NCBI GenBank assembly: GCA_001509095.1
Contig: LGGV01000004.1
Coordinates: 1 to 40,354 of the forward strand
Direction: 5' to 3'
Origin: Synergistales bacterium 58_81
GTDB taxonomy: Bacteria > Synergistota > Synergistia > Synergistales > Thermovirgaceae
Length of the DNA stretch: 40,354 nt
Shown: positions 1 to 6,608 of the stretch, one piece after another
Layout: every line of letters begins with the position of its first letter
Position numbering within the stretch: position 1 is the stretch's first letter
Program-made: the position numbers and the translations under genes
Notes under the pieces: generated by a model
Databases searched by the model: none
Told to the model about the DNA's origin: nothing
What the model saw: the letters and a program-made list of their open reading frames with translations, nothing else

Positions 1-15
1 GGCAAGCCCCTTCTT

Positions 16-1155
16 CTATCTCTCCACCCGAAAAAGGGTCTCCTCACCGAGCCCGGTCACTATCCTTATATAGCCGCATAGTTCAAGGTCCAGCGAAGGG
101 TCCCCGGTATCGACAAGCAGGGCCTTGCCGTAAAGATCTTTCAGCTTCTCGGGGGCACCCGTGACGAGGATCCTCTCCTTGCCGACGACCCTTAGCACCT
201 CCGGGGTAACCTGAAGGTTCCCCCTTCCAAGGATGAAGCCCTGGCCTCCTATGACCGACAGAATAAGCCAGGTCCTTCCCTGCACTGCCAGGTCCAGGAT
301 ATCCTTTCCCGAAAGGTCGATCCCGATAGTCTTCCCGTCCCTGACGGCATCAACACCCAGAAGCGAATATTCACACCCCAGGCGCCTCATGACCGCTGCG
401 GTCGTCGTCCCGGGACCGACAAGGTACAGATCCCCGGGCATCATCCTGGAGATGATCTCCTGGGCTATGCCGTCCAGTTCCACAGCACCGCTCTTTCCTC
501 CCCCCGCCTTCCCTCCCTGGAGGAACCTCCTCTCGAAAGGGACCAGAAGGTAGCCGAAGAGGCTTGCCCTGAGAGTCCCTTCCCTGAAAGCCTCTTCGTC
601 AATGTCCATAACTTCCCGTTCCTCCAGAGCAACCTTCGCTCCGGACATGAACAGTCCGGCCAGTTCTCCGGCCGTGGCCGGGTTGCGCCCGAAAACGGAC
701 GAATGGATCTTGACCCCCGACGGGATGCCAAGTGCGGGCACCCTAGTTCCTACTACTCCCGCTATATCCCTGGCCGTTCCGTCACCCCCGGCAAAGAGGA
801 TCATGTTCACGCCGGAGGCTTCCATCGCTCTTGCTGCCTCCCTTGTGTCCTCGGCAGAGGTTAACGGACCTGCCCCTATTGGGAGGACCTCCGTCGGAAG
901 TCCAGCCCTCTTCGACTCCGAAGCACCCATATCACCGATGCATGTCAGTATCCTGACATCATCTGCTATCCGCTTCAGGGCCGCAAGAGATTCACGCACC
1001 CTCAAAGGGGACCTGGGGAGAGCCCCCATGGAAAGCGCCTTCTCCAGGACCTCTCTACCGTCCGTCCCCTTGAGGCCCACAGACCCTCCCATACCGGCGA
1101 CGGGGTTGACGATGAGGCCGAGGACCTTGCGGCCCCTGCTGCTTTTTTCTGTCAT
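16..1155 (-). CDS. ATP-NAD kinase / AcoX-like family protein
   Basis: A 379-residue protein of the NAD-kinase fold, closest to the AcoX / predicted polyphosphate- or ATP-dependent NAD kinase group (COG3199). The N-terminus reads LGLIVNPVAGMGG, and the nucleotide-binding signature FAGGDGTARD lies near residues 120-130, followed by a conserved PSGVKIHSSVF stretch. The C-terminal half has the VGPGTT element seen in this family. The start codon overlaps the gcvPB-like stop by 4 bp (ATGA), so the two are probably translationally coupled. It is the last visible gene of the SDR/P-protein operon, and its stop lies 15 bp from the window edge. Canonical NadK is shorter (about 290 aa). The family is often found beside catabolic dehydrogenase genes, and a true NAD kinase activity is not proven. 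A role in supplying NADP to the upstream dehydrogenases is inference. Confidence 0.85.
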   Translation of the reverse strand: MTEKSSRGRKVLGLIVNPVAGMGGSVGLKGTDGREVLEKALSMGALPRSPLRVRESLAALKRIADDVRILTCIGDMGASESKRAGLPTEVLPIGAGPLTSAEDTREAARAMEASGVNMILFAGGDGTARDIAGVVGTRVPALGIPSGVKIHSSVFGRNPATAGELAGLFMSGAKVALEEREVMDIDEEAFREGTLRASLFGYLLVPFERRFLQGGKAGGGKSGAVELDGIAQEIISRMMPGDLYLVGPGTTTAAVMRRLGCEYSLLGVDAVRDGKTIGIDLSGKDILDLAVQGRTWLILSVIGGQGFILGRGNLQVTPEVLRVVGKERILVTGAPEKLKDLYGKALLVDTGDPSLDLELCGYIRIVTGLGEETLFRVER

Positions 1156-2717
1156 CTCTCCTGGAAATAACCGGTGTATTTTTTACTGTACTCCCGCCAC
1201 GTAATTGCCCATTTCCCGGGATCGTCAAGGTATTCGTGGTCGATATGATGGACCGTGCTGTTATGGGGGGCATGCCTTATTACCTCGGGCTCCTCGTAGC
1301 ACTCCCGGGAGATCTGCTCCATGATCTCAAGGTACTCGTCGATGTCGTCCTTTGAATAGGATTCGCTGGGTTCTATGGTAAAGGGTTCGGGGATCACCCA
1401 GGGTTCATGGCTGGTCCAGTAATGGGTCCCGAAGTCAGCTATCCTCCTCTGCACGTCACCAGTTCCGAAACCGGTCTCCTCCTTCAGTTTCTCCCAGCTG
1501 TAGCGTACCTGCTCTACCCTGGCCGGGTGCCTGGGGAAGCTGATGGAGCAGCCCCTTACCTTCAGCATCTTTTTCATAAAGTAGTTGTTGTTGAGTACGG
1601 CTATCCTCGAGGCCTCTTCCAGCCCATCAGCACCGAGGGACATTATCCAGGCGTAAGCCCTGAGAACTACCGGAGCCACCCCAAAGAAGGCCTTCACCTT
1701 GCCGCAGCTTTTTGGGAGATCGAAGTCCAGGAAGTATCTGCCGGTCCTCTCGTTCCTCCTGACCACCGGTACCGGGAGGTAATTCTCCAGCTTCCTGTCC
1801 ACCATGAGAAGGCCTGTGGCCGGGCCTCCACATCCATGAGGAGAGGAGAAGGTCTTGTGCAGATTGAAGAAGGACATGTCGAAACCTGCCTCCCGGGCTC
1901 TTGCGATCCCCAGGAGCCCATTGGCGTTGGCCTGATCGTAGCAGCAGAGTGCCCCCTTCTGGTGTGCGAGTTCGGTGAACTCCTGGATCCTGGAGTTGAA
2001 GATACCCGTGTCCTCGGGGTTGGTGAAGAATATGGCGGCAATCTTTTCAGAAAGGGCGTTCCTGTAGGCTTCGAGATCAGGAAGTCCCTCCTCGTCGGGC
2101 GGAAGGATCACCACCTTGTACCCCTTTGCCTTGGGAACAGCCGCATCGGCGGGGTGAGAGAAGAGGGTGGTTATGATCTCGTCGCGCTGCTGGTCCTCGC
2201 CCCTGTCCCTGTGCCATGCCCTGACCATTGATGCCATGGCTAACACTCCGTGGGTCCCGCCGCCGGGCTGAACGCTGCAGCAGTCTAGTCCGGAGATCTC
2301 CCTGAACAGCTCCTCGGTGCGGTAGAAGATCTCCAGGATCCCCTGCACTGTGGAGAAGTCCTGGTAGGGGTGAAGGTCGGTGATCTTATGGGACCTGGCA
2401 AAGACCTCGTTTATCTTTGGACTGTGCTTCATCGTACATGTACCCTGACCTATGTCGATGTTGGAATCGGCGCCGAGGTTCTCCTGGGAAAGATGGTTGA
2501 AGTGCCTTACCACCTGGGGCTGGGCCATCTCAGGCAGGTTCGGCGGATCGCTCCGTCTCATGTTGTCTGGGATGGACGAGAGGCCGTCCCCGACGACCTG
2601 CTCTATCTCCTCTTCGGCTTCAGGCACCAGGATCCCTCGCTGCCCCTCGACGCTCAACTGGTAGATTATGGGTTCGTTCCATCTCATGTGATGGAAAGGC
2701 CTTATTCGACTGGTCAT
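1152..2717 (-). CDS. gcvPB: Glycine dehydrogenase subunit 2-like PLP enzyme (GcvPB-like)
   Basis: A 521-residue PLP-dependent fold-type I protein resembling the catalytic C-terminal half of glycine dehydrogenase (P-protein). The PLP lysine is K288 in FFNLHKTFSSPHG. The family blocks GTCTMKHSPKIN, LHPYQ and PVPVV are present. The block usually written DSAHGTNPASA in P-protein is replaced at about residues 184-194 by TLFSHPADAAV, so the substrate or cofactor pocket has changed. Canonical GcvPB decarboxylates glycine and passes the aminomethyl group to lipoylated GcvH, but neither gcvH nor gcvT is in this operon. The gene lies 32 bp after the GcvPA-like gene, with AGGAG upstream of the ATG. Family membership is secure; the substrate is not. 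Confidence 0.85.
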   Translation of the reverse strand: MTSRIRPFHHMRWNEPIIYQLSVEGQRGILVPEAEEEIEQVVGDGLSSIPDNMRRSDPPNLPEMAQPQVVRHFNHLSQENLGADSNIDIGQGTCTMKHSPKINEVFARSHKITDLHPYQDFSTVQGILEIFYRTEELFREISGLDCCSVQPGGGTHGVLAMASMVRAWHRDRGEDQQRDEIITTLFSHPADAAVPKAKGYKVVILPPDEEGLPDLEAYRNALSEKIAAIFFTNPEDTGIFNSRIQEFTELAHQKGALCCYDQANANGLLGIARAREAGFDMSFFNLHKTFSSPHGCGGPATGLLMVDRKLENYLPVPVVRRNERTGRYFLDFDLPKSCGKVKAFFGVAPVVLRAYAWIMSLGADGLEEASRIAVLNNNYFMKKMLKVRGCSISFPRHPARVEQVRYSWEKLKEETGFGTGDVQRRIADFGTHYWTSHEPWVIPEPFTIEPSESYSKDDIDEYLEIMEQISRECYEEPEVIRHAPHNSTVHHIDHEYLDDPGKWAITWREYSKKYTGYFQER

Positions 2718-2749
2718 ATGATGTTCACTCCTTTCTTCGGTCCCCGCGC

Positions 2750-4141
2750 TCAGCGGAGGATATCCCCGAGAACCTCGACAAGCCTGTCGATATCCCTCAT
2801 GGTTATCTTCTCGGTGATGCAGAAGAGGGCGCTTTGTCCGAGCTCCGGGAAGTCCTCCGAAAGGTCCTTACCCCCAAAAATGCCTCTGGAAAGGAGTTTT
2901 CCGTTTATCTCCCGAACCTTCCTGCCGGTTTTGGTAAGATCGACCACGAACTCCTTGAAACAGACCGCCGAAGGGGTGCTGGTGGACACGCCGGGTATCT
3001 CGCCAATTACCTTCCTCGCGTAAAGGGAGCGCTGCATGATAACTTTCCCCAGGTCGGCCATCCCCTTAGGGCCCATGGAGGCCAGATAGACCGCCGCGGC
3101 TATTCCCCAGAGGGCCGCGTGGGTACCCACGAACTCCTTGGCGGTCTCTCTGTTGGCGAAGGATGTCCTCTCCCAGGCAACATCCCCGAAACCCCACTCT
3201 TTCCCGCTCGTAGGGGCTATTCCGAAGAGACGGGAGGGGTACTCTTCAACGTATTCCCTGTCGCTTTTGGTGCATATGAACCCTCCGACCCCTCCGCCAT
3301 AGTTCATGTGTATCCCAAGGGGCTGGATATCCCCGCAGGCGATATCTGCGCCGTACCTTGAGGGGGGCTGTATCACACCAAGAGAGGAGGGGTCTACGAA
3401 GACGACCATCAGGGCCCCCGCTTCATGGGCCATTTGTGCTGTCTTTTCGCCCTGGTCCTCTATTGCACCAAGGTAGGAGGGATTCTCGAAATAGACGGCT
3501 GCAACGTCGGGTGCAAGTCTGGATCCCAGGTCCTCAAGGTCCAGGAGCCCCGAGTCCCTGTCCCAGCCGATGATCTCGACTGACATAACGGGGTCGAGGT
3601 AGGTCTGGATAACCCGGAGCCTGTCGGGATTCATGTTGCCCGCCAGCAGCGCCTTTTTGCGTCCAGTTATCCTGGATGCCATCCTGAGGGATGTGCCGGC
3701 AGCCTGGGCACCGTCATAGGTGGGGACGTTGCAGACATCAAAGTCGAGAAGCTCGGCCATCATGCTCTGGTACTCGAAGAGGGCCTGGAAGCGCCCGTGA
3801 TCTTCGTAGGGCTCGCCCGCGTAGGCGGTGAGGAACTCCGACCTTCCGATGATCTCATCGACGACCGCCGGAACGTGGTGGTCGTAACATCCGGCTCCGA
3901 GAAAACCGAGATATTCCCCGGAGGTGATGTTCCTTGACAGGATCCCTTCCACGTGCCTTTTGAGGTCCGCCTCGGCGGAGAACGGCTCGGGAAGGTTCAT
4001 CTTGCCCTTCATTCTGAGCTCGTCGGGGATGTCTCTCAGAAGTTCGTCCACACTTTCCACACCTATTTCCCTAAGCATCGCCTCCCGGATCCGGGGTTCC
4101 GAATTCGGGATATAGGGATAGACCCTTTTCTTTTCAGCCAT
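2750..4141 (-). CDS. gcvPA: Glycine dehydrogenase subunit 1-like protein (GcvPA-like)
   Basis: A 463-residue homologue of the N-terminal half of P-protein, which pairs with the GcvPB-like subunit downstream. The N-terminus YPYIPNSEPRIREAMLREIG, the FLGAGCYDHHVPAVVD block (about 80-95) and ALFEYQSMMAELL (about 120-132) are characteristic of GcvPA. The block usually reading close to RREKATSNICTNQAL is replaced at about 331-345 by RETAKEFVGTHAALW. The usual GEGQSLG is GDIQPLG, and the PE-SQG element before the FEYQ block is altered. The start at 4141 is chosen because an AGGAGG site sits about 10 bp upstream; the reading frame stays open further upstream without family similarity. It probably forms a heterotetramer with its partner. 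Whether glycine is the substrate is doubtful. Confidence 0.85.
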   Translation of the reverse strand: MAEKKRVYPYIPNSEPRIREAMLREIGVESVDELLRDIPDELRMKGKMNLPEPFSAEADLKRHVEGILSRNITSGEYLGFLGAGCYDHHVPAVVDEIIGRSEFLTAYAGEPYEDHGRFQALFEYQSMMAELLDFDVCNVPTYDGAQAAGTSLRMASRITGRKKALLAGNMNPDRLRVIQTYLDPVMSVEIIGWDRDSGLLDLEDLGSRLAPDVAAVYFENPSYLGAIEDQGEKTAQMAHEAGALMVVFVDPSSLGVIQPPSRYGADIACGDIQPLGIHMNYGGGVGGFICTKSDREYVEEYPSRLFGIAPTSGKEWGFGDVAWERTSFANRETAKEFVGTHAALWGIAAAVYLASMGPKGMADLGKVIMQRSLYARKVIGEIPGVSTSTPSAVCFKEFVVDLTKTGRKVREINGKLLSRGIFGGKDLSEDFPELGQSALFCITEKITMRDIDRLVEVLGDILR

Positions 4142-4167
4142 ATCCAATGACCTCCTGACCTTGTCGT

Positions 4168-4956
4168 TTAGGCCGTCCCGCCGCCGTCGACGACGAGGTT
4201 GGCGCCGGTGATCCATGGAGAGAGGTCGCTGGCAAGGAAATAGACCGCCATAGCAATGTCTTGGGGAGTACCCAGTCTTTTCAGCGGCCTTTCAGCGCTC
4301 TCCCTGAGCCACTTCGTCTCGTCTATTCCCAGCTGTCGGGCCTCGTCCCGGAGAAGAGGAGTATCGGTATCACCGGGAGAGACGGAATTGACACGAATAT
4401 TCTGGGGGCCGTGATCGATGGCCATGGCCCTTGTCATATTTATCACACCGCCCTTGGCAGCGCAGTAAGAAACGGCCTTCGGCCCCCCCTTGATCCCCCA
4501 GCCGGAGGCTATGTTGACTATGCTCCCGCCTCCCCCCCTTGCCATGAAGGGGATAAGGTGCCGGGAGACCAGATATATACCCTTGAGGGTGATATCTATG
4601 GAAAGGTCCCACTCTTTTTCTGTGAGCTGCACCACGTCCTTTCTCTTGATCACCCCGGCACAGTTGACCAGAATGTCAACCCGGCCGAAGCGGGCTATCA
4701 CCGCGGAGGCCATATTCCTGCAGTCTTCGTCACTGGAGACGTCGCACCTTACAAAAAGGCTTCCCCTGCCGATACCTGCCTCGGCGGAACGCCCGCCAGC
4801 CTCGTCGATATCGGCAAGGACCACGGATGAGCCCATTTCGGAAAGGAACCCGGCACACCCCAGTCCTATGCCCGAACTGCCTCCTGTAACCACGGCAACC
4901 TTTCCGTCTAGCCTGAACAACTTTTCATCGATCAACTGTTCTTCCTCCTTTTCCAT
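4168..4956 (-). CDS. Short-chain dehydrogenase/reductase (SDR), copy 2
   Basis: A classical SDR of about 262 residues that oxidises or reduces an alcohol/ketone with NAD(P). It has the Rossmann motif VTGGSSGIG near the N-terminus, the NCAG motif, a serine in NIASGWG, the catalytic YCAAK pair and a C-terminal VDGGGTA. An aspartate follows the second beta strand (VVLADID), which usually favours NAD(H). Two starts compete: ATG at 4956 (weak AGGA, 8 bp after the upstream stop) and an in-frame TTG at 4935 preceded by AAGGAGG at ideal spacing. The open frame upstream to 5394 overlaps the other SDR and is not coding. It lies 8 bp after the first SDR and 26 bp before gcvPA, so all are probably one transcript. 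The substrate is unknown. Confidence 0.9.
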   Translation of the reverse strand: MEKEEEQLIDEKLFRLDGKVAVVTGGSSGIGLGCAGFLSEMGSSVVLADIDEAGGRSAEAGIGRGSLFVRCDVSSDEDCRNMASAVIARFGRVDILVNCAGVIKRKDVVQLTEKEWDLSIDITLKGIYLVSRHLIPFMARGGGGSIVNIASGWGIKGGPKAVSYCAAKGGVINMTRAMAIDHGPQNIRVNSVSPGDTDTPLLRDEARQLGIDETKWLRESAERPLKRLGTPQDIAMAVYFLASDLSPWITGANLVVDGGGTA

Positions 4957-4964
4957 CTGTGATC

Positions 4965-5705
4965 CTATTGGAGTCCCGCGGTCTCGCCACCGTCTATTGG
5001 AATGTTGGCACCGGTTATATAGGATGCCTGTTCGGATGCGAGGAATGCGAAGAGGGCAGCTACCTCCGAGGGATCCGCATGTCTTCTGAAGGGGATCCTT
5101 TCGTTCACCTTGTCCAGCATCTCTGGGGTATATTCGGCTTTCTGCATGGGCGTAAGAACGTAGCCAGGACTGACCGAGTTGACCCTTATAAGGGGGGCGA
5201 ACTCCAGCGCCATGGTCTTGGCCAGCAGGATGACACCGGCCTTGGAAGCGTTGTAGTCGGCATAGTAAGGGTGTCCCTCCATCCCGTTGGTAGAGGCCGT
5301 CATCAGTATCACGCCCCCTGATCTCATACGCACTGAAGCCTCCCTGGCGCAGAGGAACATCCCGGCCAGGTTGACCCTGAGGACCTTCTCCCACTGCTCA
5401 AAGGTGATATCGGCAAAATTGTTCCTGACGCTGACACCGGCATTGGATATCAGGATATCGATCCCACCGAGACTGGAGTCCAACTCGTTGAAGGCTGAGG
5501 CGACCGATAGGGGGTCGGAGACATCCGTTCCCACCAGCAGCTCGACAGCAGGCAGTTCAAGTCGTACCCGCTCGAGAGCAGCCCTGTCCAGGTCAAATAT
5601 GGCAACCCTGGAACCCTCCTGGACAAACCTTAAGGCGGTGGCAAAACCTATCCCGCTCGCGCCTCCGGTGACTACAACCCTTTTCCCCGCAAGATCCGGA
5701 TACAT
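4965..5705 (-). CDS. Short-chain dehydrogenase/reductase (SDR), copy 1
   Basis: A classical SDR of 246 residues and the first gene of the minus-strand operon. Visible motifs are VTGGASGIG (cofactor loop), ISNAG (the usual NAG motif), the catalytic YNASK pair and a C-terminal PIDGGETAG. FDLD after beta-2 suggests NAD(H) preference. An AAGGAGG site lies about 8 bp upstream of the ATG, immediately next to the palindromic operator at 5725-5750, so its expression is probably controlled by the divergent GntR regulator. Two consecutive SDRs of similar size but clearly different sequence suggest either a heteromeric enzyme or two successive oxidation steps. Substrate cannot be read from the sequence. 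Confidence 0.92.
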   Translation of the reverse strand: MYPDLAGKRVVVTGGASGIGFATALRFVQEGSRVAIFDLDRAALERVRLELPAVELLVGTDVSDPLSVASAFNELDSSLGGIDILISNAGVSVRNNFADITFEQWEKVLRVNLAGMFLCAREASVRMRSGGVILMTASTNGMEGHPYYADYNASKAGVILLAKTMALEFAPLIRVNSVSPGYVLTPMQKAEYTPEMLDKVNERIPFRRHADPSEVAALFAFLASEQASYITGANIPIDGGETAGLQ

Positions 5706-5724
5706 GCAAAGGTCCTCCTTTCAT

Positions 5725-5750
5725 AGTATACGTGGTATACTACGTATACT
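5725..5750. promoter_or_regulatory. Palindromic operator with three GTATAC units
   Basis: A 26-bp dyad in the SDR/gntR divergent spacer pairs at 12 of 13 positions; its arms are AGTATACG and CGTATACT. GTATAC occurs at 5726-5731, 5735-5740 and 5744-5749, exactly 9 bp apart. GTATAC-centred sites are typical of FCD-type GntR regulators, so this is the probable binding site of the adjacent regulator. It lies just downstream of the predicted -10 for the SDR operon and just upstream of its ribosome binding site, which fits repression. Confidence 0.75.
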
Positions 5751-5757
5751 GTATCCT

Positions 5758-5786
5758 TTTGTACCTCTTTTGAGATTTTTAGTCAA
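5758..5786 (-). promoter_or_regulatory. Predicted sigma-70-type promoter of the SDR/P-protein operon
   Basis: On the minus strand, TTGACT (5781-5786) and TACAAA (5758-5763) are separated by 17 bp, a good -35 and a fair -10. Transcription would start near 5751, at the edge of the operator, so a regulator bound there would block initiation. Confidence 0.55.
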
Positions 5787-5818
5787 CAGCATACAAGATC
5801 TCCCATGGAGGGACGACA

Positions 5819-6478
5819 ATGGGACCCAACGGAGCCGGACGTGACTCAACTGCGACTGAACAGGTCTACCGGGAGCTCAGGAGAAGGATCTTTCTCAAGG
5901 AACTGAAACCAGGGCAGAGACTTCCGGAGGCGGCTCTCGCCTCAAGGCTTTCCGTGAGCAGGACTCCCGTAAGGGAGGCTCTCAGGATACTGGCCAATGA
6001 GGGTCTGGTGGACCTGGTACCAAATTCGGGGGCCAGGCTCGCTTCACCATCTCTCGATGAGGTCAGGGAGAGCTACGAGGTGAGGGAGCATCTGGAGGTC
6101 CTTGCCGCAGCGAAGGCCACCCGGAATATCACCCCTGTTCAGCTCTGCCTCCTTGAAGAGGCCATTGACGAGGAGGAGGGGATCTTTGCTTCAAGGGACC
6201 TTGAAAGGTACCTCGAGGTCAACATCAGGTTCCACAGGATCATAGCCGAAGCCTCAAGAAACCGCACTCTCTCCGAATATGTCGTAAACATTCTGGCCAG
6301 GACCTATGTCTACATGGTCTTTTTTGAATCATTCTTCGACTTCGACACCAACCCCAGCCTTGATGAACACCGCGAGATCGTAAAGGCCTTGAGGCAGAGA
6401 GACGAAAGCCTGACCGTCGAACTGATGAGAAAGCACGTTCATCTCTCCATGGAAGGTCTGAAAAAGCCTCTTGGATAG
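5819..6478 (+). CDS. GntR-family transcriptional regulator, FCD subfamily
   Basis: A 219-residue DNA-binding regulator. The N-terminal winged helix-turn-helix (about 12-75) contains LKPGQRLPEAALASRLSVSR and TPVREALRILANEGLV, the classical GntR signature. The C-terminal all-helical FCD ligand domain carries the histidines expected for its metal/ligand site (FHRII, EHREIV, KHVHLSM). GGAGGG lies 6 bp upstream of the ATG. The gene is divergent from the SDR/P-protein operon across a 113-bp spacer holding the GTATAC palindrome, so it most likely represses that operon and perhaps itself until a metabolite such as a carboxylate or sugar acid binds. The effector is unknown. A further GTATAC follows its own stop codon, before the glutamine synthetase gene. 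Confidence 0.92.
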   Translation: MGPNGAGRDSTATEQVYRELRRRIFLKELKPGQRLPEAALASRLSVSRTPVREALRILANEGLVDLVPNSGARLASPSLDEVRESYEVREHLEVLAAAKATRNITPVQLCLLEEAIDEEEGIFASRDLERYLEVNIRFHRIIAEASRNRTLSEYVVNILARTYVYMVFFESFFDFDTNPSLDEHREIVKALRQRDESLTVELMRKHVHLSMEGLKKPLG

Positions 6479-6479
6479 C

Positions 6480-6485
6480 GTATAC
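6480..6485. promoter_or_regulatory. Isolated GTATAC half-operator
   Basis: One further GTATAC, in the context gCGTATACa, directly follows the regulator's stop codon and lies upstream of the glutamine synthetase promoter region. It matches the unit repeated in the operator at 5725-5750. A single hexamer can occur by chance. Confidence 0.25.
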
Positions 6486-6548
6486 ACTTATTTTCCTATT
6501 TTTTAGAAGTCAGATTAGCATTAATTTGCATCATATTTGCTTTTTGCA

Positions 6549-6577
6549 TTGCAAGATCGTCCCCTTTCTGATATATA
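6549..6577 (+). promoter_or_regulatory. Candidate promoter of type III glutamine synthetase
   Basis: TTGCAA (6549-6554) and TATATA (6572-6577) are 17 bp apart on the plus strand, each matching four of six consensus positions. The AT-rich upstream stretch contains three TTTGC units (6525, 6536, 6543). The predicted transcript would have a leader of about 25 nt before the chosen TTG start. Confidence 0.4.
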
Positions 6578-6600
6578 CAGTGATTATTATCCGAAAGGGG
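6561..6600. repeat. Inverted repeat next to the glnN ribosome binding site
   Basis: CCCCTTTC (6561-6568) and GAAAGGGG (6593-6600) are perfect 8-bp inverted copies separated by 24 bp. The right arm includes the purine-rich ribosome binding site. As DNA this could be an operator straddling the -10. As RNA it could mask translation, but only if transcription starts further upstream than predicted. Confidence 0.45.
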
Positions 6601-6608
6601 TGTCCTAT

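Noticed and set aside
1152-4141. A standard glycine cleavage operon
   Set aside because: Not accepted as such because gcvT, gcvH and lpd are absent and key P-protein blocks differ; kept as P-protein-like with uncertain substrate.
4957-5394. N-terminal extension of the second SDR
   Set aside because: The open frame runs back through the first SDR gene with no SDR similarity. The Rossmann motif begins normally shortly after the starts at 4956/4935.
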